DNA from: Clostridiales bacterium Firm_16
GTDB taxonomy: Bacteria; Bacillota; Clostridia; Saccharofermentanales; Saccharofermentanaceae
NCBI GenBank assembly: GCA_001604185.1
Contig: LVAV01000092.1
Coordinates: 1 to 64,000, forward strand
DNA length: 64,000 bases
Reading direction: 5' to 3'
The notes beneath the pieces were generated by a model. It worked only from the letters and a program-made list of their open reading frames with translations. It did not search any database and was not told the DNA's origin. Shown here piece by piece: positions 8,223 through 17,498 of this stretch; position 1 is the first letter of the stretch, and each line of letters opens with the position of its first letter. A program made the position numbers and the translations under genes.

Positions 8223-9196
8223 AAGATCTTCTCTACCAGGAAGACCCACAAAGGCAAGGAAACGACCGACAGCGCAGTAGTGAGAAAAACACTCTGCGCT
8301 GCTTTTATTGAGTCGGAACCGACATTCATCGCAATGATCGTCGTTGAAGCGGCAGCCGGTAATGCACAATAGATCACGCACATCTTTACCAGAACAGGAT
8401 CAAGGGTCGTAAAACGGGTCAGAAGGAACATCAGTCCCAATGCGATGGCCGGTGCACAGATCAGTCTCAGGAATGTAAGGATCCAGATCCTGCCGTTGCG
8501 GATACATTCCTTGATCGGCACTTCCGCCAGACGCATACCACAGAGAGCCATGCCCATAGGCGTAACCACTGCCGCGATGGCAGCGACACTCTTCATCAGG
8601 GGATCCGGAAGATCAAATGGCAGGAAGCTGCAGGCCAGTCCCGCCGGGATCGCCAGTACCGGAGCTGAAAGCAGCACTTTCAGAACGGACTTCCCTACGG
8701 AATCCGGCTTCTTCACAACTTCTCCGGAGGTCTCCTTCTGTCTGCTGATGCCGATCGATAATATGATCGGCGATATCACATAGAAAAGGATCCGCACCGG
8801 AATGGTGTAAGCGGCGATATAAAGGCTTCCTTTGTCACCGTAGAGCGCCTCGATAATGGGAAATGCCATGAAGGTAAAGTTCACGAACATCAGGTCCACC
8901 ACCGAGATATTCGCCATATCGTCCTTTTTACGGAGGATCAGACGGTTTACGAGATTGGCGAAAAGATACATGACACCCATGGTTCCAAGACTGATCAGTA
9001 CCAGGATTCCCATATCTCCGATCGAGGACAGGTCAGATGCGACCATGGCCTTAAAGACCACGCAGGTGAAACCGAAGTGATACAGGAAATTGCCAAGAGA
9101 TTTCGGGAAATTGGCATCGACGATCTTCACTTTTCTGGCGAAGAAACCGACACCCATCAGAAGGGTCATCTGGATGGCGAGATATACGGCCGTCAT
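8219..9196 (-). CDS. AEC family (auxin efflux carrier-type) transporter
   Basis: An integral membrane carrier of 325 residues with about ten hydrophobic segments. It has the typical two-bundle layout: a first half ending near residue 150, a hydrophilic loop with KKPDSVGKS, then a second half including GMALCGMRLAEVPIKE. Family members export or take up organic acids such as malate; the substrate is unknown here. The start overlaps the rsmG stop by 4 nt (ATGA), so it is the last gene of the rpmH-rsmG transcript. Confidence 0.85.
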   Translation of the reverse strand: MTAVYLAIQMTLLMGVGFFARKVKIVDANFPKSLGNFLYHFGFTCVVFKAMVASDLSSIGDMGILVLISLGTMGVMYLFANLVNRLILRKKDDMANISVVDLMFVNFTFMAFPIIEALYGDKGSLYIAAYTIPVRILFYVISPIILSIGISRQKETSGEVVKKPDSVGKSVLKVLLSAPVLAIPAGLACSFLPFDLPDPLMKSVAAIAAVVTPMGMALCGMRLAEVPIKECIRNGRIWILTFLRLICAPAIALGLMFLLTRFTTLDPVLVKMCVIYCALPAAASTTIIAMNVGSDSIKAAQSVFLTTALSVVSLPLWVFLVEKIF

Positions 9197-10131
9197 ACGA
9201 TGGGCTCCTTCTCCGGCTTACCCTGGGATCTCGGGTACTTGGCCGGGGTCGGGCGGATCTTGCGGATCACCACAATGGAGCGCTGCATATCCGTTCCCGG
9301 AAGAGTGAAGTTATGTACTTTTTCCAGTGTGCCTCCCAGAGTCACGATAGCCTTCATGGCGGCTTCGGTCTCTTCTTCGGCATGACCCTTCATGGCCAGG
9401 AAGATCCCGCCCACTTTCACATACGGAAGGCAATATTCGCACAAAGTCGGAAGTGCGGCTACGGCACGGGCCGTGGAGATATCGAATTTCTCACGGTACT
9501 GCTTGGATTTAGCGCCTTCTTCTGCACGGGCATGGACAGTCTTGATCTTCTGCAGTTCCAGCTGCTCGCAGACTGCGTCCAGGAAGGAGATGCGCTTCTT
9601 CAAGGAATCCAGTAACGTCACATCCAGTTCCGGCATGGTGACCTTAAGCGGAATACCCGGGAATCCGGCGCCGGTGCCGACGTCGATCAGGGACAGATCA
9701 CGTCTTCCCTGCTTTCTCTCTTCTTCCTCGATATGTGCTACCAGAGTCAGTGAATCAATGAAGTGACGGATGGCAATGCCCTGATCATCCGTGATGTTCG
9801 TCAGGTTCATCTTCTCGTTCCACTTGCGGAGCATGGCGGCATAGACCTGGAAGGCCTTGATACTCTCGGCCGAAAGCGGAAGAGAAATGTCTTCACTTCC
9901 CGTAGTCAGATAAGGAGAGATCTTGCCGGCCTGGTTGATATCTTCTTCGCTGGTAACGATGGGCTCATGCTTCGGTGCCTGGAAAACCGGCGCCACAGGC
10001 TTCTTCTCTACAGGTGCCTTCTCTTTTCTCGGCTTCTCTGATGTACCCATACGGTCCATACGAAGTTTCTTTTTCTCTTCGCTGCTGAGACTCTTCCCAC
10101 CCTGAGGGCGGATCTTCTTTTTCTTATCCAT
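9193..10131 (-). CDS. rsmG: 16S rRNA (guanine527-N7)-methyltransferase RsmG, with long N-terminal extension
   Basis: Methylates G527 of 16S rRNA with S-adenosylmethionine. The SAM site DVGTGAGFPGIPL and the downstream LLDSLKKR and ARAVA motifs are standard. The ATG at 10131 is chosen because AGGAGG lies 10 nt upstream and the start overlaps the mnmG stop by 8 nt. This gives 312 residues against the usual 205-240. The extra ~80 N-terminal residues are rich in Lys and Pro and low in complexity, and a short basic tail follows the fold. The final gene of the mnmE-mnmG-rsmG set. Confidence 0.92.
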   Translation of the reverse strand: MDKKKKIRPQGGKSLSSEEKKKLRMDRMGTSEKPRKEKAPVEKKPVAPVFQAPKHEPIVTSEEDINQAGKISPYLTTGSEDISLPLSAESIKAFQVYAAMLRKWNEKMNLTNITDDQGIAIRHFIDSLTLVAHIEEEERKQGRRDLSLIDVGTGAGFPGIPLKVTMPELDVTLLDSLKKRISFLDAVCEQLELQKIKTVHARAEEGAKSKQYREKFDISTARAVAALPTLCEYCLPYVKVGGIFLAMKGHAEEETEAAMKAIVTLGGTLEKVHNFTLPGTDMQRSIVVIRKIRPTPAKYPRSQGKPEKEPIV

Positions 10132-12088
10132 CGTTTCTGCCCTCCTGGTTGAGTTTCTCTTCTCGTTTCTTCGCTTCCAGATATACCAGCAACACAGATA
10201 TATCTGCCGGGGAAACACCGGATATACGGGATGCCTGTCCCAGGGACATAGGCTTTCTCTGCATCAGTTTCTGACGGGCTTCCAGTCTCAGTCCCGAGAT
10301 CTGGTCATAGGGAATATCCGGCGACAGTTTCTTCTTCTCCAGAGACGCGAACTTGCGGATGCGCTCCTGTTCCAGTGCCAGATAGCCTTCGTACTTGATA
10401 TCTACCTCTACGGCAAAAACTACATCGCCTGTGAGTTCCGGGCGTTTCGGGTCCACGTCCTTCAGATCGGCGTAGTGGATCTCCGGACGCTTGATCAGTT
10501 CTGCCAGGGAAATGCCGGAATGAGTCAGTGTACTTCCGCAACGTTCCAGAATCGCATGGAGTTCCGGGCTCGGCGGCAGGAAAGTGCTGCGCAGTCTCTC
10601 CTTCTCCACGGAGATGGCGTTCTTTTTCGCAGAAAAGGCCTTAAATCGCTCTTCGGAGATCAGTCCGATATCTTTTCCTATTTCCGTAAGTCGCATGTCT
10701 GCGTTGTCCTGACGCAGGAAAATACGGTATTCCGCACGGGAGGTCATCATGCGGTACGGTTCTTTGGTACCTTTGGTGACCAGATCGTCGATCAGGACTC
10801 CGATATACGCGGTGGACCGATCCAGTACTACCGGGGATCTTCCCAGTATCTTCATGGCCGCGTTGATACCGGCCATCAGGCCCTGGGCTGCCGCTTCTTC
10901 ATATCCGGAAGAACCGTTGATCTGACCTGCCGTAAACAATCCTTCCAGCAGAGAGGATTCCAAAGACAGATCCATAGAGGTCGGATCAATGCAGTCGTAC
11001 TCGATGGCATAGGCCGCACGCTGGATATGTGCTTTCTCCAGACCCGGCAGGGAATGGACCATCTGAACCTGGATCTCTTCCGGAAGGCTGGTGCTGAATC
11101 CCTGCAGATACAGCTCCTGGGTGCTCTCGCCCATGGGCTCTACGAAGATCTGGTGGCGGCTCTTTTCCTTAAAACGCATAAACTTGTCTTCGATGGAAGG
11201 ACAATATCTCGGGCCCGTTCCTTCGATGACACCGCTGTAAAGCGGGGAACGGTCCATGTTTTCTGTAATGACTCTACGAGTCTCCGGTGTAGTCCAGATG
11301 GCGTAGCACGGGATCTGGTCCTTGCGCGGCATAATGCCGTTCATCTCATTCTGATAGGAGAAAGGCGGCATATCCGGCTCTCCGGGCTGGATCTCCATAA
11401 CGGAAGTGTCCACTGTTCTGGCGTTGACGCGCACCGGTGTTCCGGTCTTGAAGCGCTGCATCGGGATGCCGGCTTCTTCCATACTTCTGGAAAGACCGAC
11501 GGAACGGGACAATCCGTCCGGGCCGCTCTCTACGATCACTTCACCACGGATGGTGCGGGATTCCATATAGGTTCCGGAGCAGATGACCGCGGCCTTTACG
11601 TGGTAGCAGGCACCACTGCGGGTGCGCACGCCCGTGATTTTCTTTCTTCCCTCGTCTTCCTCCCAGAACAATTCCACGATCTCGCCCTGGATCAAGGCGA
11701 TCTTCTCTTCTTTCTCGATACGTTCCTTCATGCGGCGGCTGTAGGATGCACGGTCCATCTGGGCACGGGGCGAGAATACCGCCGGACCTTTGGAACGGTT
11801 CAGCATACGGGTCTGGATCGCAGACAGGTCCGCCATCTCACCCATGACACCACCGAGGGCATCGATCTCGCGGACCAGTTGTCCCTTGGCTGTACCGCCG
11901 ATACTGGGATTACAGGGAAGATTGGCCAGCTGGTCCAGATGCAGAGTAAACAGCACGGTCTCCAGTCCCAGGTGTGCACAGGCAAAAGCCGCCTCACAGC
12001 CTGCATGACCGGCACCGACTACGGCCACATCGTATGTTCCGGCCTCATACCAGGTCGGATTCTCTCTTAACTGTTCCCAATTTCCCAT
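10124..12088 (-). CDS. mnmG: tRNA uridine-5-carboxymethylaminomethyl modification enzyme MnmG (GidA)
   Basis: FAD enzyme that works with MnmE to modify the wobble uridine of tRNAs. The 654-residue protein begins with a dinucleotide fold GAGHAGCEAA, then the family signatures NPSIGG-TAKG and GLFTAGQINGSSGYEEAAAQG. The C-terminal domain ends with the expected MnmE-binding helices. Length is close to the family norm (~630). It starts 21 nt after mnmE and overlaps rsmG by 8 nt, as in most Firmicutes. Confidence 0.97.
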   Translation of the reverse strand: MGNWEQLRENPTWYEAGTYDVAVVGAGHAGCEAAFACAHLGLETVLFTLHLDQLANLPCNPSIGGTAKGQLVREIDALGGVMGEMADLSAIQTRMLNRSKGPAVFSPRAQMDRASYSRRMKERIEKEEKIALIQGEIVELFWEEDEGRKKITGVRTRSGACYHVKAAVICSGTYMESRTIRGEVIVESGPDGLSRSVGLSRSMEEAGIPMQRFKTGTPVRVNARTVDTSVMEIQPGEPDMPPFSYQNEMNGIMPRKDQIPCYAIWTTPETRRVITENMDRSPLYSGVIEGTGPRYCPSIEDKFMRFKEKSRHQIFVEPMGESTQELYLQGFSTSLPEEIQVQMVHSLPGLEKAHIQRAAYAIEYDCIDPTSMDLSLESSLLEGLFTAGQINGSSGYEEAAAQGLMAGINAAMKILGRSPVVLDRSTAYIGVLIDDLVTKGTKEPYRMMTSRAEYRIFLRQDNADMRLTEIGKDIGLISEERFKAFSAKKNAISVEKERLRSTFLPPSPELHAILERCGSTLTHSGISLAELIKRPEIHYADLKDVDPKRPELTGDVVFAVEVDIKYEGYLALEQERIRKFASLEKKKLSPDIPYDQISGLRLEARQKLMQRKPMSLGQASRISGVSPADISVLLVYLEAKKREEKLNQEGRNDG

Positions 12089-12109
12089 CTTCTATTTCTT
12101 CATCCCCTG

Positions 12110-13543
12110 TTATTTTCCTACGCAGAAACGAGCAAAGATCGTCTCTACCAAAGTATCGCTGACTGTATCTCCCGTGATCTCACCCAGTTCTTCCATCGCG
12201 GTACGAAGTACCAGTGACGGCTCTTCCGGACTGGTGCCCATATTGGAAAGGGCGATGCAACGGTCCAGTTTCTCCGATGCGGCCAGTAGATGTTCGTAGT
12301 GGCGCTGGTTGGTAAGCAGCACGCCCTGGGCATGCTCCGGTCCCAATGCATCGTAGGTGCGTCGCACATATTCTTCCAGTTCGGTAATACCGGCTCCGGT
12401 CTGAGAGGAGATCTCCGCACAGAAATCTAATTTCCTGTCGAAACCTTTCTTCTCGATCAGATCGAGGATCGTCTTCTTGAGGTTACTGCAATCTTCTTCG
12501 GATGCCGTGTCGGTCTTACTGATCAGAAGTCCGACTTTCGTCTCTTCCGGAAGCTTCATGACCAGATCGATCATCTCTTCCTGACGCTGGATATCCTCTT
12601 CACAGGAAGCCAGCCACAGAACGATATCTGCTTCCAGCAGTGCATCGGATGCGCGGTTCACGCCGATGGATTCTACAAGATCATCGGTCTTACGGATGCC
12701 GGCGGTGTCGATCAGGCGGACAGGCACACCCTGCATGGAAGTCAGGACTTCCAGTGTATCCCGGGTCGTTCCCGGAACATCTGTGACAATGGCCCGGTCA
12801 TATCCGCTAAGGCGGTTCAGAAGCGAGGATTTCCCGCTGTTCGGAATACCGCAGATCACGATGCTCATACGCTCGGACAGGATCCTGCCCTGTCGGTAGG
12901 TGTCCAGTAATTCCTGCATATCGGAACGGGACTTCTTCAGTTTTGCCGTATTATCGGCCAGCATCGCTGCTGCATCTTCGTCGTCCGGCTCATCGATCAG
13001 CATCTCGAATACGGCAAAAGCCGTGTACAGATCCTGGGAGATGGCACGGATCTTCGTCTTCAGGGAACCCTGTAACTGTGACTGGGCCGCACGCAGCGCC
13101 AGTCCGGAATCCGCCGCGATGACATCCATGACCGCTTCTGCCTGGGACAGGTCGATCTTGCCTGCCATGAATGCTTTTCTCGTGAACTCACCGGGCTGGG
13201 CCATACGGGCACCATTGTCCTGTAAAACGCGAAGGATCTCCTGTCGGACGGTCAGACCGCCATGACAAGAGATCTCTATTGCTTCTTCTCCGGTATAGGA
13301 GTGGGGTGCGCAGAAACGCGTCACCATCACATCGTCGATGGTTTCCTTGGTCTGCGGATCGATCACGGTGCCGTATGCAACCGTATATCCGTCCATCTGT
13401 TCCACAGTCTTGGCACCGTTGGCGGCGCGCTTGATATGGAAAACCGAGTCGCAGATACGGGCTGAACCCTCACCTGCCATACGGATCACACAGATCCCGC
13501 TGACTCCGGGCGGCGTGGCACATGCGCAATACGGCTTTTCCAA
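12110..13543 (-). CDS. mnmE: tRNA modification GTPase MnmE (TrmE)
   Basis: GTPase partner of MnmG in wobble-uridine modification. It has the N-terminal tetrahydrofolate-binding domain (1-120), a helical domain, and an inserted G domain with GIPNSGKSS (G1) and DTAGI (G3). The C-terminal FCVGK is the catalytic cysteine motif (usually FCIGK). The G4 motif reads SKTD, whereas the usual form is NKxD; this is a conservative change at the guanine-specificity asparagine. 477 residues is slightly longer than average. Located 31 nt after jag. Confidence 0.96.
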   Translation of the reverse strand: MEKPYCACATPPGVSGICVIRMAGEGSARICDSVFHIKRAANGAKTVEQMDGYTVAYGTVIDPQTKETIDDVMVTRFCAPHSYTGEEAIEISCHGGLTVRQEILRVLQDNGARMAQPGEFTRKAFMAGKIDLSQAEAVMDVIAADSGLALRAAQSQLQGSLKTKIRAISQDLYTAFAVFEMLIDEPDDEDAAAMLADNTAKLKKSRSDMQELLDTYRQGRILSERMSIVICGIPNSGKSSLLNRLSGYDRAIVTDVPGTTRDTLEVLTSMQGVPVRLIDTAGIRKTDDLVESIGVNRASDALLEADIVLWLASCEEDIQRQEEMIDLVMKLPEETKVGLLISKTDTASEEDCSNLKKTILDLIEKKGFDRKLDFCAEISSQTGAGITELEEYVRRTYDALGPEHAQGVLLTNQRHYEHLLAASEKLDRCIALSNMGTSPEEPSLVLRTAMEELGEITGDTVSDTLVETIFARFCVGK

Positions 13544-13574
13544 AAACGATCGCCTCCCAAAAGAAAACCGGTAA

Positions 13575-14267
13575 TTACTCTTCTAAAGTGACAACTACCT
13601 TACGGTTCGGTTCTTCACCTTCGCTGTGTGTCGTTACACCCTTCACATTCTGAAGCTCAGCGTGAACGATACGACGCTCAGAAGGATTCATTGCCTCCAG
13701 AACATAGGCACGCTTGCTGCGAAGAACATGGTTAGCAGCCTTATGTGCCATGGAGATCAATACTTCTTCTCTGTGCTTTCTGTAGCCGCCGATATCGAGG
13801 ACGACGCGAAGTCTCTCCTCGCTGTGACGGTTTGCAACCAGATTGGTCAGGTAGGAAATGGAATCCAGTGTCTCACCATGACGGCCGATCGCTGCACCAC
13901 AATCCTGTCCGTTAACCGTGATATAGATTACGTCCTCTTCGCGATAGGAATCCAGCTTGCCGTGGATACCGATACCGGAAAGAACCTCTGCTACGAAAGA
14001 TACGGCTGCATCCTCAGCCTCGCCGGCCTCGTCACCCTCGAAGGACTCGTCATCGCCATAGTAAACGTCGCCGTCATCCTCTTCTTCCGCTTCTGCTACA
14101 TCTGCTGTTACACGAACAGTAACTTCCTTTGTTCCCAAACCGAGGAAACCTTTTTCTTCTTCAAGAACTTCGACATTCGCCTGGTCCTTCTCGACGCCCA
14201 ACTCAGCAAGTGCGAGTTCTACGGCTTCTTCTACGGACTTGGCGGTCTTGGTAACTGACTTTTCCAT
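13575..14267 (-). CDS. jag: RNA-binding protein Jag/KhpB
   Basis: An RNA-binding protein linked in Firmicutes to control of cell division and elongation, usually with KhpA. The 230 residues hold a Jag N-terminal domain with the signature KGFLGLGTKEV (~40-50), and a very acidic linker (~58-85). A KH-type domain with IGRHGETLDSI follows (~130-142), then an R3H domain with NPSERRIVH. It lies between yidC and mnmE, its conserved place. Confidence 0.95.
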   Translation of the reverse strand: MEKSVTKTAKSVEEAVELALAELGVEKDQANVEVLEEEKGFLGLGTKEVTVRVTADVAEAEEEDDGDVYYGDDESFEGDEAGEAEDAAVSFVAEVLSGIGIHGKLDSYREEDVIYITVNGQDCGAAIGRHGETLDSISYLTNLVANRHSEERLRVVLDIGGYRKHREEVLISMAHKAANHVLRSKRAYVLEAMNPSERRIVHAELQNVKGVTTHSEGEEPNRKVVVTLEE

Positions 14268-14311
14268 AGCCTACTATTCCTCCTTGTCGCGTGCCGGAAA
14301 GCACACGTTAA

Positions 14312-15352
14312 TTACTTCTTCTTCTTGCCCGAACCTGCAGCGCCGGCTGTCTCCAGTGCCGGTTTCTTCTTCTTGAAGGCGTTCTTCTTCTGCTCTTCCA
14401 GCTCACGCTTCTTGGCCTCATACGGCTTGGTGAACATGTAGTAAGAGAGGATCGCCTGAAGGATCGACATCAGGTTACCTACGATCCAGTAGAAACCGAA
14501 AGCAGCCGGCATACTGAATGTAGTGATGAGCATGATCGCCGGGAGTACGATTCCCATGATCTTTGTAGTTCTTGTTGTCGGATCGTCCGGCTGGTTGTTG
14601 GCCGGATTGAGCTTGGCACGCTTCTTCTCTTCCTTCTTCTTCTTGGCATCCGGCTTGGTGGCATTCATGATGAATGTCTGGACGAGCGTGGTAGCCAATG
14701 TCAGGGCAGGGATAATGAGAAGCGGAACGTACAGAGATACGTTGCTTGCGATGATCTTCGGGTTCCAGCTTGGGGTAACACCCAGATCCAGTCCCAGGAA
14801 CTTCATGTCCAGGACCTGTTCTGCCTTGATGAGGCCCTTGCCTACGGCAGTAACCATCGCGCCTGCGTTGCCATTGAGAAAATTGATAACGGAAATATTA
14901 TCCGCTGTTGCACTCTTAATGTTGAAAAGTTCGCCGATCGCCTTGATATTTGCTTCGCTTACGCCGGTAACGTACTGCAGCGGGCAACGTACTACGTAGA
15001 AGATCGGGAAAAGGAAAAGGATCGGTAACAGAGGAAGGAGGCATCCGCTCAGCGTGGAAATACCATTCTCCTTGAAGAGCTTCTGCAGCTCCTGTTCCTG
15101 TTTCTGCTTGTCATCAGGATATTTTCTCTTGATCTCAGCCTGCTTGTCACTCAAAGCCTGCTGCTTCATCATGGCTTTCTGAGAACGGACATTCAACGGA
15201 ACGGTTAAACCGCGCACGATAATAGTCAGGAAAATGATGGCCATGCCATAACTTCCGAAGAATTCATACATCAGGCTGGTCAGCCAGCCGAAAAGCACGG
15301 TAAGAGGCGTCCAGATGCCCGCTCCGAGCTTGATTAATAGCGATAACTGCAT
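14312..15352 (-). CDS. yidC: Membrane protein insertase YidC/Oxa1
   Basis: Inserts and folds membrane proteins, with or without SecYEG. The 346-residue protein has the Gram-positive layout with about five membrane helices and a cytoplasmic hairpin (KQKQEQELQKLFKENG). The conserved Arg lies in the TIIVRGLTVPLN segment. The C-terminal tail is Lys-rich and may touch the ribosome. The start at 15352 is supported by AGGAG 6 nt upstream; an in-frame TTG 39 nt earlier lacks this. The N-terminus shows no lipoprotein cysteine. Confidence 0.95.
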   Translation of the reverse strand: MQLSLLIKLGAGIWTPLTVLFGWLTSLMYEFFGSYGMAIIFLTIIVRGLTVPLNVRSQKAMMKQQALSDKQAEIKRKYPDDKQKQEQELQKLFKENGISTLSGCLLPLLPILFLFPIFYVVRCPLQYVTGVSEANIKAIGELFNIKSATADNISVINFLNGNAGAMVTAVGKGLIKAEQVLDMKFLGLDLGVTPSWNPKIIASNVSLYVPLLIIPALTLATTLVQTFIMNATKPDAKKKKEEKKRAKLNPANNQPDDPTTRTTKIMGIVLPAIMLITTFSMPAAFGFYWIVGNLMSILQAILSYYMFTKPYEAKKRELEEQKKNAFKKKKPALETAGAAGSGKKKK

Positions 15353-15417
15353 GTACTGCTCCTGTTCCGAATTATACGAATACCCGCGCAAGACGCGTTA
15401 GGTATTAGTATAACATA

Positions 15418-15627
15418 TTACTTGAGCGGGTCATAGCCACCTTTGAACAAGGGATTGCAGCGGAGGATGCGGCACATACCTTTAAAACAGCCGCGAATAA
15501 AACCATACTTCTCTATTGCTTCCAAAGTATACTGCGAACATGTCGGTGTGAAGCGGCAGTGCGGCACATGATTAGGCCCGTGACTTGCCTGATATAACCG
15601 AATCAACTTGATCGCCAGTTTCTTCAT
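15418..15627 (-). CDS. yidD: Membrane protein insertion efficiency factor YidD
   Basis: A 69-residue protein with the family hallmark [15 protein letters not shown] and the later RILRCNP-F-GGYDP. It assists YidC-dependent insertion. It overlaps the end of rnpA by 4 nt and is followed by yidC after 65 nt, the standard order. Confidence 0.96.
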   Translation of the reverse strand: MKKLAIKLIRLYQASHGPNHVPHCRFTPTCSQYTLEAIEKYGFIRGCFKGMCRILRCNPLFKGGYDPLK

Positions 15628-16010
15628 TTATCTTCCTCGGATCGAATCAACCCCAACTTGGAAAGATGTCTTCCCATCTCTTTTTCTACTTCCTGGTAAG
15701 TGGGCAGTTCACATCCTGCCTTAAGCAGAAAGATCACGTCATATCCCACACATACAGATGGTTCGAATTTGGAGAAAGCCGCCCGCAGAAGCCGTTTACC
15801 ACGGTTTCTTGCGACTGCGGTCTTGCGTCCGTGACCATTGGTGAATCCTACCCGCAGGAGCTCCGACGGAATGACCGTCAGGTTATGCTTCAGATTCGGA
15901 CTTCTCTTAAACGCATGTACGCTCAGATACCGTCCGGTCGCGAAAGTCCCCCTTCTATACACACGGGAGAATTCATAATTGAAACGCAAAGTCTGCGTCG
16001 TCTTCAACAT
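15624..16010 (-). CDS. rnpA: Ribonuclease P protein component
   Basis: The protein partner of the RNase P ribozyme in tRNA 5' maturation. The 128 residues carry the RNR motif ([13 protein letters not shown]), here with Gly at a position that is usually bulkier, and the N-terminal [12 protein letters not shown] segment. It follows rpmH after an intrinsic terminator at 16036-16063, which could lower rnpA output relative to the ribosomal protein. Confidence 0.95.
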   Translation of the reverse strand: MLKTTQTLRFNYEFSRVYRRGTFATGRYLSVHAFKRSPNLKHNLTVIPSELLRVGFTNGHGRKTAVARNRGKRLLRAAFSKFEPSVCVGYDVIFLLKAGCELPTYQEVEKEMGRHLSKLGLIRSEEDK

Positions 16011-16035
16011 TGCGCAAAACTACCCTCGGCTTCCT

Positions 16036-16063
16036 TATAAAAAAGGACCACTTGGGTGATCCT
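16036..16063 (-). terminator. Terminator/attenuator between rpmH and rnpA
   Basis: In the minus-strand RNA, AGGAUCAC and GUGGUCCU form an 8-bp stem with one G-U pair (16044-16063), followed by UUUUUAUAA. The stem begins at the last base of the rpmH stop codon. Translating ribosomes finishing rpmH would cover part of it, so it may attenuate rather than fully block rnpA and the genes beyond. Confidence 0.8.
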
Positions 16064-16197
16064 TATACAGTCAGACTCTTTCTTCCCTTCAGTCTTCTTC
16101 TTCTGAGAACTTCACGGCCGTTAGCAGTCTGCATTCTGGAACGGAAACCGTGTACCTTGGATCTCTGGCGCTTCTTAGGCTGATATGTCATTTTCAT
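16063..16197 (-). CDS. rpmH: 50S ribosomal protein L34
   Basis: A 44-residue basic protein reading [13 protein letters not shown] and ending GRKSLTV, with the L34 core HGFRSRMQT and [16 protein letters not shown] lies 7 nt before the ATG. It is the first gene of a long leftward operon, with a consensus promoter about 70 nt upstream. In most bacteria dnaA lies next to rpmH; here alr takes that position. Confidence 0.97.
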   Translation of the reverse strand: MKMTYQPKKRQRSKVHGFRSRMQTANGREVLRRRRLKGRKSLTV

Positions 16198-16267
16198 ATG
16201 GATCTACCTCCAAAATTAGTTTCTTCTACTTTCTCTTACACGAATAATCGATACGAATAGCGATAGA

Positions 16268-16296
16268 ATTATACTAGGTGTCAAGTGTAAAGTCAA
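16268..16296 (-). promoter_or_regulatory. Promoter of the rpmH operon
   Basis: TTGACT (16291-16296), a 17-bp spacer and a perfect TATAAT (16268-16273). The -35 box starts only ~10 bp past the alr terminator stem, so the two operons meet with almost no spare sequence. Confidence 0.92.
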
Positions 16297-16305
16297 GCAC
16301 AATGT

Positions 16306-16343
16306 AAAGATCACCAGATGGAACTGTGCATCTGGACGATCTT
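16306..16343 (-). terminator. Candidate terminator at the end of alr
   Basis: AAAGATC-g-TCCAGATG pairs with CATCTGG-t-GATCTTT across an 8-nt loop, giving a stem of about 14 pairs in which the alr stop codon sits. The following tail is only moderately U-rich (UUUACAUUG). Confidence 0.7.
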
Positions 16344-17498
16344 TCCGTTCTGGATATATACACGCGGGATACGCTTTCCGACAAGGCATGTCACCTCGTA
16401 GTTAATGGTATCCAGGAGATCCGAGATCTCGTCTACCGGCAGTTCCGCATGCTTGCCACGGGTCTTCTGTGTTCCGAAAAGCACTACCTCATCGCCTACA
16501 CGTGGTTTCTCTTCAAAGTCCGAAACATTCACCATGCACATATCCATGCAGATATTACCGACTACCGGTGCACGCTTGCCGTGGATCAGGACTTCTGCCC
16601 GGTTAGAAAGACGACGCAGATAGCCGTCCGCATAGCCGATGGCAATGGTCGCAATGGTACTGGTCTTCTCTGTGGTGAAGTGACGACCATAACTGATGGT
16701 CTCACCTGCCGGAATATCCTTAACATGAACAACACTGGATTTCAGCGTCATGGCCGGCTTCACTTCGAAGTCCGTATACGGCTTCGGGCAGCCCTTCGGC
16801 ATCATGCCGTAAGTGATCAGACCTGCACGGACCATGTCCAGATGCATCTGCGGGAAGCGGATGATTCCGGCACTGTTGCAGATATGCTTGGTCGGAATAT
16901 GAAGGCCTCTTGCCTCCAGTTCCTCGACCATCTTCATGAATGTATTGAACTGTTTCATGGTGTATTCATCATCGTCGGTATCCGACATGGCAAAGTGAGA
17001 GAACATTCCCTCGATCTCGATACCCGGAAGTTCGGAGATGGCCAGGATCGCCTCTACCGAAGATTCACCCTCCAGGAATCCCAGACGGTTCATGCCGGTA
17101 TCGTACTTGATATGGATCCGGGCAGTACGCTCCAGGATCACGGCTTTCTTCGAGATCGCCTGCGCATATTCCAGAGAATATACAGCCTGCTCAATATCGT
17201 TCTCGATCAGCTGGGAAATTCTTCTGGGATCGGTATGTCCCAGGATCAGGATCGGTGCGGCAATACCGTTCTCACGAAGTTCGATTGCTTCATCCAGCAT
17301 GGAAACAGCCAGTTTGTCCGCTCCGTTTTCCAGAAGTACACGGGCTGTCTCGATCGCGCCGTGACCGTAGGCATCAGCCTTGACCACCGCCATGATCTTC
17401 GCGGAACGCTTGGTCACCCGTCGGATCTCACGCATATTCTCAGCCAGTACATCCAGATTGATCTCCGCCCATGAGCGGTTCGGAAACTTATCCATCAT
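16311..17498 (-). CDS. alr: Alanine racemase
   Basis: PLP enzyme that interconverts L- and D-alanine, feeding D-Ala to peptidoglycan. The 395-residue protein has the PLP lysine in VVKADAYGHG (Lys40) and the later RAGLITYG and YADGYLRR motifs typical of the family. AAGGA lies 7 nt before the first of two tandem ATGs. It overlaps the nnrD stop by 11 nt, so the two are translationally coupled; the alr-nnrD pairing is common in Clostridia. Ddl (28366-29412) would use its product. Confidence 0.96.
   Translation of the reverse strand: MMDKFPNRSWAEINLDVLAENMREIRRVTKRSAKIMAVVKADAYGHGAIETARVLLENGADKLAVSMLDEAIELRENGIAAPILILGHTDPRRISQLIENDIEQAVYSLEYAQAISKKAVILERTARIHIKYDTGMNRLGFLEGESSVEAILAISELPGIEIEGMFSHFAMSDTDDDEYTMKQFNTFMKMVEELEARGLHIPTKHICNSAGIIRFPQMHLDMVRAGLITYGMMPKGCPKPYTDFEVKPAMTLKSSVVHVKDIPAGETISYGRHFTTEKTSTIATIAIGYADGYLRRLSNRAEVLIHGKRAPVVGNICMDMCMVNVSDFEEKPRVGDEVVLFGTQKTRGKHAELPVDEISDLLDTINYEVTCLVGKRIPRVYIQNGKIVQMHSSIW

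Noticed and set aside
14312..15391. TTG start at 15391 for yidC
   Set aside because: AGGAG lies 6 nt before the ATG at 15352, which matches the family start.
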